A stretch of DNA of 18,230 bases from CAWDLX01 sp046728155 (lineage in GTDB: Bacteria; Actinomycetota; Actinomycetes; Mycobacteriales; Micromonosporaceae), in the NCBI GenBank assembly GCA_046728155.1, contig JBKPDY010000164.1, positions 1 through 18,230 of the forward strand, written 5' to 3'. The notes beneath the pieces are model-generated. The model saw nothing but the letters and a program-made list of their open reading frames with translations, did no database searches and had not been told where the DNA came from. The translations under genes were made by a program, and so were the position numbers. Shown here piece after piece: positions 1 through 7,374 of the stretch; within the stretch, counting starts at the first letter, position 1; the number at the start of each line of letters is the position of its first letter.

Positions 1-260
1 AAGTCCTGCATCAGCACCCTGGCCGGGGTGAATTGGATCTCCACACTCGGCTCCGCGGTCGGGACCCAGCCGCCCAGGGCGCGAATGTCGGACTCAGTGA
101 TGTTCGCTCCATCCTCGGTCCGGAGCAGGTTCTCCAGCAGAATCTTCAGGCTGTAAGGGAGCCGGTCGTGCCCCGGCACGGTGTCGATCCGGTAGATCTC
201 GTAGCTCACGTCTCCGACGGAGAGCTGGCTCTTCGCACCGAAGGTGTCGAGGCTGGCCAC
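1..260 (-). CDS. acnA: Aconitate hydratase A, N-terminal part (cut by window start)
   Basis: Aconitase interconverts citrate and isocitrate in the TCA cycle using a [4Fe-4S] cluster; the protein is cytosolic. Only the first 86 codons are present. The translation begins VASLDTFGAKSQLSVGDVSY and continues through RLPYSLKILLENLLRTEDGA and EIQFTPARVLMQD, the conserved N-terminal wording of the AcnA/IRP1-type family. The catalytic and cluster-binding cysteines lie in the missing part. The GTG start at 260-258 is chosen because GAAGGAAG sits about 7 nt upstream and the protein start matches the family. The gene is divergent from the VOC gene. A plausible promoter lies about 100 nt upstream. Identification rests on recognised sequence, not a search. 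Confidence 0.93.
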   Translation of the reverse strand, partial: MASLDTFGAKSQLSVGDVSYEIYRIDTVPGHDRLPYSLKILLENLLRTEDGANITESDIRALGGWVPTAEPSVEIQFTPARVLMQD

Positions 261-564
261 GTCGCACTTCCTTCGTGTTGGTCAACGGTTGGAGGGTTTC
301 TTCACCCTGAGTCTCTCGCAGAACATCGCCGCAGGCCTGGCGACGCTCGGCTTCCAAACAAACCGTACGTCCGTCTTGCTATGCTCGTCAAGTCCGGACG
401 ACCATGTGTAGCGCCGCCACGCGTAGTTTCGGGTACTGAAACACCGATCTCCAGTGGGGTCGCTCCGGAATGTGAGACGCAACGCTCCGTTTTGCCACCT
501 CCGGCGGCCGTTGCTGCCGGCGCCCCGTGATGTTCCAAACGGCGATCTCGAAGAAGGGCCTTTC
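261..564. other. Divergent intergenic region between acnA and the VOC gene
   Basis: This 304-nt stretch separates two divergent genes and I see no convincing gene in it. ORFs crossing it have no family resemblance and are out of frame with the flanking genes. It contains the acnA promoter candidate and, in the acnA leader, a short hairpin (AGGGT 293-297, ACCCT 304-308, 6-nt loop). The ribosome binding site of the VOC gene (AAGAAGGG) lies at its right end. No clear plus-strand promoter was found. Confidence 0.6.
362..391 (-). promoter_or_regulatory. Candidate acnA promoter
   Basis: On the minus strand, TTGACG (391-386) is followed after 18 nt by TACGGT (367-362). This matches the housekeeping-sigma pattern TTGAC-N18-TANNNT common in actinobacteria. 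Transcription would start near 355 and give a leader of about 95 nt before the acnA GTG. This is inferred from motif and spacing only. Confidence 0.5.
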
Positions 565-969
565 ATGCCGATCGATCATGTTCAACTCGCCTGTCCGCCT
601 GGATCGGAGGCTGCCCTGCGGGCGTTCTATGTCGGTGTCCTCGGGATGACCGAGAAACCAAAGCCGCGAGCTCTCGCGTCACGAGGCGGATGCTGGTTCA
701 CCGCGTACGGGATCGACCTGCACCTCGGTGTCGACCGCGAGTTCCGCCCGGCCCGCAAGGCCCACCCCGGCATGCTCTGGCCCGACCTCGACCGCCTCGC
801 GGCGCGCCTGGCCGCCGCCGGCCATCCGGTCCTGTGGGCCGACCCCGACGAGATCCCTGGCGTCCGTCGCTTCCACACCGAGGACCCGTACGGCAACCGC
901 CTCGAGTTCCTCACCCGTGAGTCAGTCACGTCGTGTTGTGGCCCTCAGGGCGGCCACAACACGACGTAG
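565..969 (+). CDS. VOC-superfamily (glyoxalase/bleomycin-resistance fold) protein
   Basis: A 134-residue protein with one vicinal-oxygen-chelate domain, likely a cytosolic metal-binding enzyme or binding protein that works as a dimer; the substrate is unknown. Evidence is the starting strand MPIDHVQLACPPGSE with H5, the FYVGVLGM segment typical of the first beta-alpha-beta module, and the closing DPYGNRLEF motif with E114, a usual metal-ligand position. The ATG at 565 is chosen because AAGAAGGG is 7 nt upstream and family proteins start just before this strand; upstream extension to 454 gives unrelated basic sequence. The last residues (about VTSCCGPQGGHNTT) lie beyond the fold and are encoded by the terminator hairpin. 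It is convergent with the DUF2207 gene, with one base between the stop codons. Confidence 0.85.
   Translation: MPIDHVQLACPPGSEAALRAFYVGVLGMTEKPKPRALASRGGCWFTAYGIDLHLGVDREFRPARKAHPGMLWPDLDRLAARLAAAGHPVLWADPDEIPGVRRFHTEDPYGNRLEFLTRESVTSCCGPQGGHNTT
928..967. terminator. Perfect 16-bp bidirectional terminator inside the VOC 3' end
   Basis: Arms ACGTCGTGTTGTGGCC (928-943) and GGCCACAACACGACGT (952-967) are perfectly complementary, with an 8-nt loop. The hairpin runs into the VOC stop codon (967-969), and the convergent DUF2207 gene stops at 971. One element therefore probably terminates both genes. There is no T tract, which is usual for actinobacterial terminators. Confidence 0.85.
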
Positions 970-970
970 G

Positions 971-2899
971 TCAATCGGCTGGCGCGGCTTGGCGGGGAAT
1001 CCGGGAAACGGCCTGAACCAGCAGGGTCGGCAGCGTTCCGCCCTTCCTCTTCGCTGGCCCGTGCAGCGCGAGTCCGACAACCACACCTCCGCTGCGCGCC
1101 ATGCACCGGTTGTCGTCCCTCCAGGCTTCGTCTCCCACTTCGGGGATAGGCGTGCCGCGCCGGCGGTGGCCCCGCCACAGCGCCCCCACCAGAGCGCCGC
1201 GCGTGACATGGAGCATGAGCACCGTCTTGCCGCCAGGATCCGTGGCGAAGGTCGTCGTCGACACCGGTCCGGTTGCCGGCCCGGGTCGCATCGTCACCCG
1301 CATGCCGAGTGTGACGCCGACCTCCTCGGCGGTAAGCAGAACTGGTACGTCCGGCCGGGCCAGCCAACCTGTCAATGGGGCGAGGGGAGAAGCCGGCGTT
1401 CCGGCGGCGGGCGACGAGGCGAGGGTCGAGGGCGCCGGAGACGGTGGTGAGGGCAGAGCGCCGCGGGTGAGTCCGGCCGATCCTCGTTGTGTGACCTCCA
1501 GCGCCACCACGCGGCGAGACCACCGGAGGACGCTGGCCTGGACGGTATCTCCGGTATGGCAGCGCAGTTCCAGGTCGGCCGGCAACCCCCACGCCCTCGT
1601 CTGGTCGCCGCTACCGTCGTCGATCGCGGCGTAGTAGAGCCACGGGACCGTGGGACCGCTCTCCTCACCGCCCCTGGTACGCCACACGCGCAGCCACAGG
1701 ACCTGGCCCGCCAGCATCTTCGGCGCGGTCACGTCGATGATCACCCGGATCAGGACGTAGGCGGCGTACGCCAGCAGCGCGAACCCGATCACGAAACCAG
1801 CCGGCCCGATCAGTCCAGCGACGGTGTCGTACCACCGACCGTGCACGAAGTCTACAGTGGAGAGTCGGGTCAGCCCGGGACGCCACAGGCGTACCAGGAT
1901 CGCGCCCAGAACGCCGGCCAGCACGGCCCGGAAGACCAGCTTGCCGGCCGGGTGGCCGTACCGCGGCCAGAACCGTGGATAGCTGACGCGCACCCGGTGC
2001 CAGGTCCCGCCGTACGACGACCAGGCCCGACGGCGGTTTCCCAGGCCGAGGTCGATGACGGCGCTCGCCACGCGGGTCGTCCCCAATGCGGCGCCGTAGC
2101 CGAGATAGCGGTCCCAGACCACGACCGCCGAGGGCGGGAGATCGGCGAACCCGTCGTTGCCGCGTAGCCATTCCTTGACGCCGAGCCACCGGGCGGCGAC
2201 CTCCCTTCCTTCGGGTGTCTCGCGCTGGCCGATGTCGCGCCCACCGATGGCGGCCAGGACCAGGAAGGTGATGAAGCCGGCGGCAATTGCCGTGCCCAGC
2301 GGATCGCCATCGCCGCTCGGCGTCGGGTCCCGATGAACGTTATGGAATACCGCGATGCCGATGCCGACCCCCGCGAGGAGGGCGACAATGGTCAGCACGG
2401 TTACGATGCCGGAGCTGATCCGGCGCCGGCTCAGCCCGCGCTCGCTCGCGTCGGCGATGATGCTGCCCCGGACCGTCTTCCACCACCGTTTGGCCTCGCT
2501 GTCGTCGCGGAAGGTCAGCGCGGTCAACGGCACCAGGCCGTTCTGGGCGAGGTCGCTGACACGCTCGTAGATCGATCTCTCGTACGGCATGAGGTCGGCG
2601 TCGTCGTGATTCTGCGTCAGGTGGATGGTCGTCTGAGCCGGATCGTTGGCCGGCTGCCGGAACTCGTAGAACTTGCGCGCAGCCAGATCGAGCAATGTGG
2701 ACTCGACGGCGTCCTCGGTGACCTCCCAGCCGTTAGCGAGCAGGCTCACCACCGCCGGTGGTTGCGGGCCGAGTTCCTGGCTGGCCGGCGCTGGCTCGAT
2801 GTGCCGGGGCCTGGTGGCGAGCAGCATGAGACCGTACGTGCCGAACCAGACCACCAGGGAGGCGGCCGCGATGACCGCCTCCACCAGCCAGGGTTTCAT
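971..2899 (-). CDS. DUF2207-type multi-pass membrane protein
   Basis: A 642-residue membrane protein of unknown biochemical role. It resembles the C-terminal part of DUF2207 proteins: one N-terminal membrane helix (about 5-27), a winged-helix-like segment starting PPAVVSLLANGWEVTEDAV (48-64), helices at about 163-185 and 200-220, the signature YGAALGTTRVA near 268-278, and more helices at about 322-337 and 359-388. After that comes a long, mostly soluble, beta-rich tail with a Pro/Ala/Ser linker. The large extracytoplasmic beta domain and signal peptide that normally begin DUF2207 proteins are absent. It starts 12 nt after lemA, the usual partner in actinobacteria, so the two are probably co-transcribed and act together at the membrane. 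A biochemical function is not established. Confidence 0.8.
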   Translation of the reverse strand: MKPWLVEAVIAAASLVVWFGTYGLMLLATRPRHIEPAPASQELGPQPPAVVSLLANGWEVTEDAVESTLLDLAARKFYEFRQPANDPAQTTIHLTQNHDDADLMPYERSIYERVSDLAQNGLVPLTALTFRDDSEAKRWWKTVRGSIIADASERGLSRRRISSGIVTVLTIVALLAGVGIGIAVFHNVHRDPTPSGDGDPLGTAIAAGFITFLVLAAIGGRDIGQRETPEGREVAARWLGVKEWLRGNDGFADLPPSAVVVWDRYLGYGAALGTTRVASAVIDLGLGNRRRAWSSYGGTWHRVRVSYPRFWPRYGHPAGKLVFRAVLAGVLGAILVRLWRPGLTRLSTVDFVHGRWYDTVAGLIGPAGFVIGFALLAYAAYVLIRVIIDVTAPKMLAGQVLWLRVWRTRGGEESGPTVPWLYYAAIDDGSGDQTRAWGLPADLELRCHTGDTVQASVLRWSRRVVALEVTQRGSAGLTRGALPSPPSPAPSTLASSPAAGTPASPLAPLTGWLARPDVPVLLTAEEVGVTLGMRVTMRPGPATGPVSTTTFATDPGGKTVLMLHVTRGALVGALWRGHRRRGTPIPEVGDEAWRDDNRCMARSGGVVVGLALHGPAKRKGGTLPTLLVQAVSRIPRQAAPAD

Positions 2900-2911
2900 G
2901 ACGCCCGTTGG

Positions 2912-3490
2912 TTAGAACCGGACCTGGACAGGTCCGCGCTCGCCCTCGGGCGCCTCGAAGAACTCCTTGGGCTTGAAGTTGAACATGCCGGCGATGACGT
3001 TCGCCGGGAACGTCTGGGTCGAGTTGTTGAACGTCTGCACCGAGCTGTTGTAGAACTGCCGCGAGTAGGCGATCTTGTCTTCGGTGTTGGTCAGCTCGGA
3101 TTGTAGAGCCAGGAAGTTCTCGTTGGCCTTCAAATTCGGGTACGCCTCGGCGAGGGCGAAGAGCCGGCCGAGCGTCTGGGTCACGGCGTTCTCGGCCTGC
3201 GCCCGGGTGGCCGGGTCGGCGTTCTGCGCCGCTACCGCTCCGTTGCGCGCCTGGATCACGGCGTCGAGGGTGCCCCGCTCGTGTGCGGCGTAGCCCTTGA
3301 CCGTCTCGACGAGGTTGGGTATCAGGTCGGTGCGGCGCTTGAGCTGTACGTCGATCTGCGCCCACGCGGCCTCCACCTGGTTGCGCTGGCGGACCAGCCG
3401 GTTGTACATACCGATGACCGCGAGGACCAGGATGATCAGAAGTAGAACGATGACGCCGCCGACGATCAGGGCGATGGTGCCAGAACTCAT
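2912..3490 (-). CDS. LemA family membrane-anchored protein
   Basis: A 192-residue protein with one N-terminal membrane helix (about 5-28) and a long helical domain. Family hallmarks are MYNRLVRQRNQVEAAWAQID, LKRRTDLIPNLVETVKGYA, AEAYPNLKANENFLALQ and RQFYNSSVQTFNN. Length and layout match typical LemA proteins (about 190 residues). The molecular function is unresolved; in many bacteria LemA sits with membrane partners such as DUF2207 or peptidase genes, as here. The ATG at 3490 has AAAGGTG 5 nt upstream. The gene follows aminopeptidase P by 79 nt on the same strand and precedes the DUF2207 gene by 12 nt, suggesting one transcription unit. Confidence 0.93.
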   Translation of the reverse strand: MSSGTIALIVGGVIVLLLIILVLAVIGMYNRLVRQRNQVEAAWAQIDVQLKRRTDLIPNLVETVKGYAAHERGTLDAVIQARNGAVAAQNADPATRAQAENAVTQTLGRLFALAEAYPNLKANENFLALQSELTNTEDKIAYSRQFYNSSVQTFNNSTQTFPANVIAGMFNFKPKEFFEAPEGERGPVQVRF

Positions 3491-3569
3491 GACGCACCTT
3501 TCAGACGACAGAGGACCGTGTTCCTTGTCATCGTGCCTGATGCCGGCAAGGGCACCGTCACGGACGGCG

Positions 3570-5087
3570 CTATTGACCGGGCAGGCGTGGACCCGCCTCA
3601 CGCTGGGTCGCCAGCCAGGTCTGGACGTCCTCGGGCCGGCGGGGCAGTCCGGCCGAGAGCACCTGGGCGCCTTTCGGGGTGACCAGAACGTCGTCCTCGA
3701 TCCGGACCCCGATTCCGCGCAGCTCATCCGGAACGAGGTCGTCCTCGGGCTGGAAGTAGAGCCCTGGTTCAACCGTGACGACGTACCCCGCCTTCAGTTC
3801 ACCGTCGCGGTAGAACTCCTTTCGGGCGCGGGCGCAGTCGTGGACGTCCAGTCCGAGCATGTGTCCGAACCCGTGCAGGGACCAGCGACGGAAGACCATG
3901 TTCTCCTTGTCCATCGCCTCCTCGACCGAGCCGGGCAGCAGCTTCAGGTCGTAGAGGCCCTCGGCGAGAACCTGGTTGCAGGCGCGGGCGACCTCCTCGT
4001 AACGCACCCCGGGTGCGACCGCGTCCACTCCGGCCTGCTGCGCGCGGTACACGATGTCATAGACATCGCGCTGGATCGAGCTGAACGTGCCGTTGACCGG
4101 GAGCGTGCGGGTCACGTCGGCGGTGTACAGGTGGCGGTTCTCGACCCCCATGTCCATCAGGATCAGCTCGCCCGCAACAGTGGCGCCGGTGTTGCGGATC
4201 CAGTGCAGGATCGTCGCGTGCGCACCGGCTCCGACGATCGAGGAGTATCCGACATCGTTGCCGTCGTGACGGGCCCGCAGGGCGAACAGCCCCTCCAGGA
4301 AACGCTCGGTGACCGACCGGTCGGCCGGGAGGTGCCGTGCGACATCCTCGAACCCGCGGACGGTCGCGTCGATGGCGTCCTGCAACTGGGCGATCTCCCA
4401 CTCGTCCTTCGCCAGGCGGAGCTCGGAGAGGGTGGAGGCGAGCTCCCGGTCGCGTTGGCCGGCCTCTCCGGGGTCGTAGCCGAGTACCGCGGCGTCGACT
4501 GTCGAGTCGTACCCGCGCAGGACCCGGGCACGCCCGGGAGCGCAGGCCGCGAGTGCCTCGCTGAGTTGGCTCAGGTTCGCGGTCTCGACGCCGAGCTCGG
4601 TCGCCTTCTCAGCGAGCGTGTGCCGGCGGCCGATCCACAGCTCGCCGTACACGGCGTTACGGAAGAACTCGTCCGTGTCACGGGGTGACCGGGGGCGCAC
4701 GTAGAGGACGGCGTCGTGGCCGTCGCCGTCCGGTCGCATGATCAGGACGGCGTCGGGGTCGTGTTCGCCGGTGAGCCACAGGAAGTCGGAGCCCGGGCGG
4801 AAGCGGTACAGGTTGTCGTTGGCCCGCACCTTCTCCCGGCCGCTCGGAATGATCAGCGTCTCGCCCGGGAACGCCGCGCTCAGCCGGGCCCGCCGGGCGG
4901 CGTGGTGATCGGCCTCGGGGCGTCGGGACACGTCGAGCCACGAGTCGTTCCAACCCGTACGCATGAAGGCCTTGAGCGCCTCGGGGTACTCGGTGTCGTA
5001 CGACCTGACGCCCGGCTCCGGGTCGGCGGCGGTCTTCGCGGTGACGGAGTCAGGCTGCCCGTCGTTGGTTTCCCGGTCCGCAGTCAT
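3570..5087 (-). CDS. pepP: Aminopeptidase P (Xaa-Pro aminopeptidase), M24 family
   Basis: A cytosolic dinuclear-metal peptidase that removes an N-terminal residue preceding proline. The 505 residues comprise an N-terminal AMP_N domain (about 55-200, with FRPGSDFLWLTGEHDPDAVL) and a C-terminal pita-bread catalytic domain (about 230-480). The five expected metal ligands are visible: D312 (LILMDMGVE), D324 (YTADVTRTLP), H409 (HGFGHMLGLDVHD), E440 (TVEPGLYF) and E464 (VRIEDDVLV). The ATG at 5087 follows a strong GAGGAGG about 4 nt upstream. The first 30 residues look disordered, which is common in actinobacterial members. It diverges from asnB across 70 nt and leads a possible pepP-lemA-DUF2207 unit. 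Confidence 0.95.
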   Translation of the reverse strand: MTADRETNDGQPDSVTAKTAADPEPGVRSYDTEYPEALKAFMRTGWNDSWLDVSRRPEADHHAARRARLSAAFPGETLIIPSGREKVRANDNLYRFRPGSDFLWLTGEHDPDAVLIMRPDGDGHDAVLYVRPRSPRDTDEFFRNAVYGELWIGRRHTLAEKATELGVETANLSQLSEALAACAPGRARVLRGYDSTVDAAVLGYDPGEAGQRDRELASTLSELRLAKDEWEIAQLQDAIDATVRGFEDVARHLPADRSVTERFLEGLFALRARHDGNDVGYSSIVGAGAHATILHWIRNTGATVAGELILMDMGVENRHLYTADVTRTLPVNGTFSSIQRDVYDIVYRAQQAGVDAVAPGVRYEEVARACNQVLAEGLYDLKLLPGSVEEAMDKENMVFRRWSLHGFGHMLGLDVHDCARARKEFYRDGELKAGYVVTVEPGLYFQPEDDLVPDELRGIGVRIEDDVLVTPKGAQVLSAGLPRRPEDVQTWLATQREAGPRLPGQ

Positions 5088-5102
5088 TGCGCCTCCTCAC
5101 AT

Positions 5103-5120
5103 CGCGGGGATCGGCCCGCG
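5103..5120. promoter_or_regulatory. Inverted repeat in the pepP/asnB divergent promoter region
   Basis: CGCGGG (5103-5108) and CCCGCG (5115-5120) are perfect inverted arms around 6 nt. The whole divergent region is only 70 nt, so promoters for both genes must overlap here. A minus-strand TACCCT lies just to the right near 5134-5139 and could be a pepP -10. A shared operator is possible, but GC-rich inverted repeats arise by chance in such DNA. Confidence 0.35.
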
Positions 5121-5157
5121 ACCCGCGTCCGAGGGTAGCTCGTGACAAGATGGCGGC

Positions 5158-7266
5158 ATGTGCGGAGTGCTCGTCTACATCAGCGACACCGGCTCGGCCG
5201 AGACGAGGCGCGAGGCGGTCGCGGCGGCACTGGAAAGCCTGCACCACCGCGGCCCGGACGAAACCGGCGTGAAGACGTTCGGGCCCGACGTGATATTCGC
5301 CCACAAGCGACTGTCGATCATCGACGTCGAGCTCAGCCACGAACCGCTTCGCTACCCGCCGACGCCTGGGGAGGCGGGTCGTTGGGCTCAGTCGCCGACG
5401 CCTGCGGAGGCGGGTCGTTGGGCTCAGTCGCCGACGCCTGCGGAGGCGGGTCGTTGGGCTCAGTCGCCGACGCCCGCGGAGGCGGGTCATGAGGCTCGGC
5501 CGGAGGCCGGCCCTGAGGCTGGGCGGTATCTGCTCACCTTCAACGGCGAGATCTACAACTACATCGAGCTGCGGCGGGAGCTGGCCGAGCAGTTCGGGGC
5601 CGAGTTCTGGACCCAGGGCGACGGCGAGGCGATCGTCGCCGGTTACCACTACTGGGGCGAGCATGTGCTCGACCGGTTGCGCGGGATGTTCTCGTTCGTC
5701 ATCTGGGACTCGGTCAAGGGCGTCGCGTTCGCCGCCCGGGATCCGTTCGGCATCAAGCCGTTGCACTACGTCCGTACCGAGGACGGGCTCTACATTGCCA
5801 GTGAGAAGAAGGCGCTGCTGCCGTTTGCCCCATCCGCCGTAGTCGGCGACGCGGGCATCAACACCGCGAACTTGTCCCACTATCTGACCTTGCAGTACGT
5901 GCCCGAGCCGCACACAATGCACCGGGGAATCAGCCGGCTCGGGTCGGGGGAGAGCCTCACCTACACGCCCGGCGGTGCCATCATCACCCGGCGGTACTAC
6001 CGGGCCCACTTCCGGCCGGCGCCGGTCTCCGATCGGGAGGCCCTGTACAAACGGATCCAGGACACGTTGCGTGAGTCGGTCCGGCTGCACATGCGCTCGG
6101 ACGTACCGGTGGGTGCGTTTCTCTCCTCCGGCATCGACTCCACCGCGGTCGTGGCCCTGGCCCGGGAGTTCAACCCGAAGATCCTCACCTTCACGATGGG
6201 CTTCGACGTGCCCGGCTACAACGAGCTCGACGTCGCCCAGGACTCCGCACGCCATCTCGACGTGACCACGATCGGCACGAAGATCGGCGCCGAGGAGATG
6301 ATGGAAGCGTTGCCCCGCATCGTCTGGCATCTCGACGATCCGGTCGCCGACCCGGCCCTCGTCCCGCTCTACTTCGTGGCGAAGAAGGCGGCCGAGTATG
6401 TCACCGTCGTGCTCTCGGGCGAGGGTGCCGACGAGTTCTTCGCCGGGTACACCATCTACCGCGAGCCGCTCTCCCTCTCCGCCGTCAACGGCCTGCCGAC
6501 ACCGGTGCAACGTGGCCTACGTGCGGTGTCCCGGGTCATCCCGGAGGGCGTGAAGGGCAAGAGTTTCCTGGAACGCGGGACCACACCCCTGACCAAGCGG
6601 TACTACGGCAACGCCCGCATCTTCACCGAGGAGGAGAAGGCGCAGCTGATGCGCCACTACGACCCCCGCGTGCGCTACACCGATGTGACCGCACAGCTTT
6701 ACGCGGAGGCGGCCGCGCTGGGACTCGACGACGTCACCGCGATGCAGTACATCGACGTGTATACCTGGCTGCGCGGCGACATCCTGGTCAAAGCCGACCG
6801 GATGTCGATGGCCCACTCGTTGGAAGCGCGGGTGCCGTTCCTCGACCGGGAGGTCTTCGAGGTCGCCGCCGGAATCCCGGTCGAGCTCAAGCTGCCACCT
6901 CGATCGATCGAGACCAAGTACGCGCTGCGCCAGGCTCTCGCGGGCGTGGTACCACCGGCGATCGTCACCCGCAAGAAGCTCGGCTTCCCGACGCCGACCC
7001 GGGTCTGGCTGAAGAACGAGATGTACGAGTGGGCCCGCGACATCCTCCGTCGGTCCGGCGCCGGCGAACTTCTCGACCTCTCGTACGCGCTGCGCCTGTT
7101 GGAGGCCCATCGCCGCGGCGAGGGCGACCACTCCCGTCCAGTATGGACGGTGCTGGTCTTCTGTGTGTGGCACGCCATCTTCGTTGAGCGTTCACTCGAC
7201 CCGGGTGTCGCCCGCAACCAGTCGGCGCTGCTGACCAAGCCCGTCGTCGGCTCGATGGTGAGGTGA
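5158..7266 (+). CDS. asnB: Asparagine synthetase (glutamine-hydrolysing) with an internal repeat insertion
   Basis: The enzyme makes asparagine from aspartate, ATP and glutamine in the cytosol. The 702 residues contain an N-terminal class II glutaminase domain (C2 nucleophile in MCGV, R51 in KRLSIIDV, NGEIYNY at 129-135, GDGEA at 154-158) and a C-terminal synthetase domain with the ATP-pyrophosphatase loop SSGIDST (323-329) and SGEGADEFFAGY (420-431). The start is fixed because Cys2 must be exposed after Met removal. The length exceeds the usual 600-650 because about 50 residues, repeats of SPTPAEAGRWAQ, separate SHEPLRY from GRYLLTFNGEIYNY. The frame is open throughout and all key residues are present, so the enzyme may well be active. 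It could instead act on a non-aspartate substrate, as some family members do, but no specialised-metabolite genes surround it. Confidence 0.93.
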   Translation: MCGVLVYISDTGSAETRREAVAAALESLHHRGPDETGVKTFGPDVIFAHKRLSIIDVELSHEPLRYPPTPGEAGRWAQSPTPAEAGRWAQSPTPAEAGRWAQSPTPAEAGHEARPEAGPEAGRYLLTFNGEIYNYIELRRELAEQFGAEFWTQGDGEAIVAGYHYWGEHVLDRLRGMFSFVIWDSVKGVAFAARDPFGIKPLHYVRTEDGLYIASEKKALLPFAPSAVVGDAGINTANLSHYLTLQYVPEPHTMHRGISRLGSGESLTYTPGGAIITRRYYRAHFRPAPVSDREALYKRIQDTLRESVRLHMRSDVPVGAFLSSGIDSTAVVALAREFNPKILTFTMGFDVPGYNELDVAQDSARHLDVTTIGTKIGAEEMMEALPRIVWHLDDPVADPALVPLYFVAKKAAEYVTVVLSGEGADEFFAGYTIYREPLSLSAVNGLPTPVQRGLRAVSRVIPEGVKGKSFLERGTTPLTKRYYGNARIFTEEEKAQLMRHYDPRVRYTDVTAQLYAEAAALGLDDVTAMQYIDVYTWLRGDILVKADRMSMAHSLEARVPFLDREVFEVAAGIPVELKLPPRSIETKYALRQALAGVVPPAIVTRKKLGFPTPTRVWLKNEMYEWARDILRRSGAGELLDLSYALRLLEAHRRGEGDHSRPVWTVLVFCVWHAIFVERSLDPGVARNQSALLTKPVVGSMVR
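5357..5488 (+). repeat. 36-bp in-frame minisatellite inside asnB
   Basis: There are three full 36-bp units (5357-5392, 5393-5428, 5429-5464) and a partial degenerate fourth (to about 5488). Units 2 and 3 are identical; unit 1 differs by one base (GGGG for GCGG). Each unit encodes twelve residues, SPTPAEAGRWAQ. Each contains the hairpin-forming stretch CGCCT-GCGG-AGGCG, extended by CGA/TCG. A related proline/glutamate/glycine tail (GHEARPEAGPEAG) follows. Because 36 is a multiple of 3, copy-number change keeps the frame. Confidence 0.95.
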
Positions 7267-7288
7267 GCTGAGCGCTTGGCGCTCGCTC
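7265..7288 (+). terminator. asnB terminator hairpin
   Basis: Directly at the asnB stop codon, GAGC-T-GAGCGC (7265-7275) pairs with GCGCTC-GCTC (7279-7288), giving ten base pairs with one bulged T and a TTG loop. There is no T tract. The convergent MBL-fold gene ends 86 nt further on, so the hairpin could also serve that strand. Confidence 0.7.
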
Positions 7289-7374
7289 CGCTCGCGCGTG
7301 CCGTGTGCCCTGGTAGCCGCCGTCTTCCCTCGTCGCTCGACTCCTCAGTCCAGACGACGTCGGCCCACGCCGGT

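Noticed and set aside
5357..5488. CRISPR-like regular repeat of 36 bp
   Set aside because: The units are directly abutting with no spacers, lie in frame within asnB and encode part of the protein. This is a minisatellite, not a CRISPR array.
5050..6510. 486-codon open frame antisense to asnB
   Set aside because: It runs opposite the clearly conserved asnB coding sequence and has the Arg/Val/Asp/Gly-biased composition of a high-GC shadow frame; its repeats mirror the asnB minisatellite.
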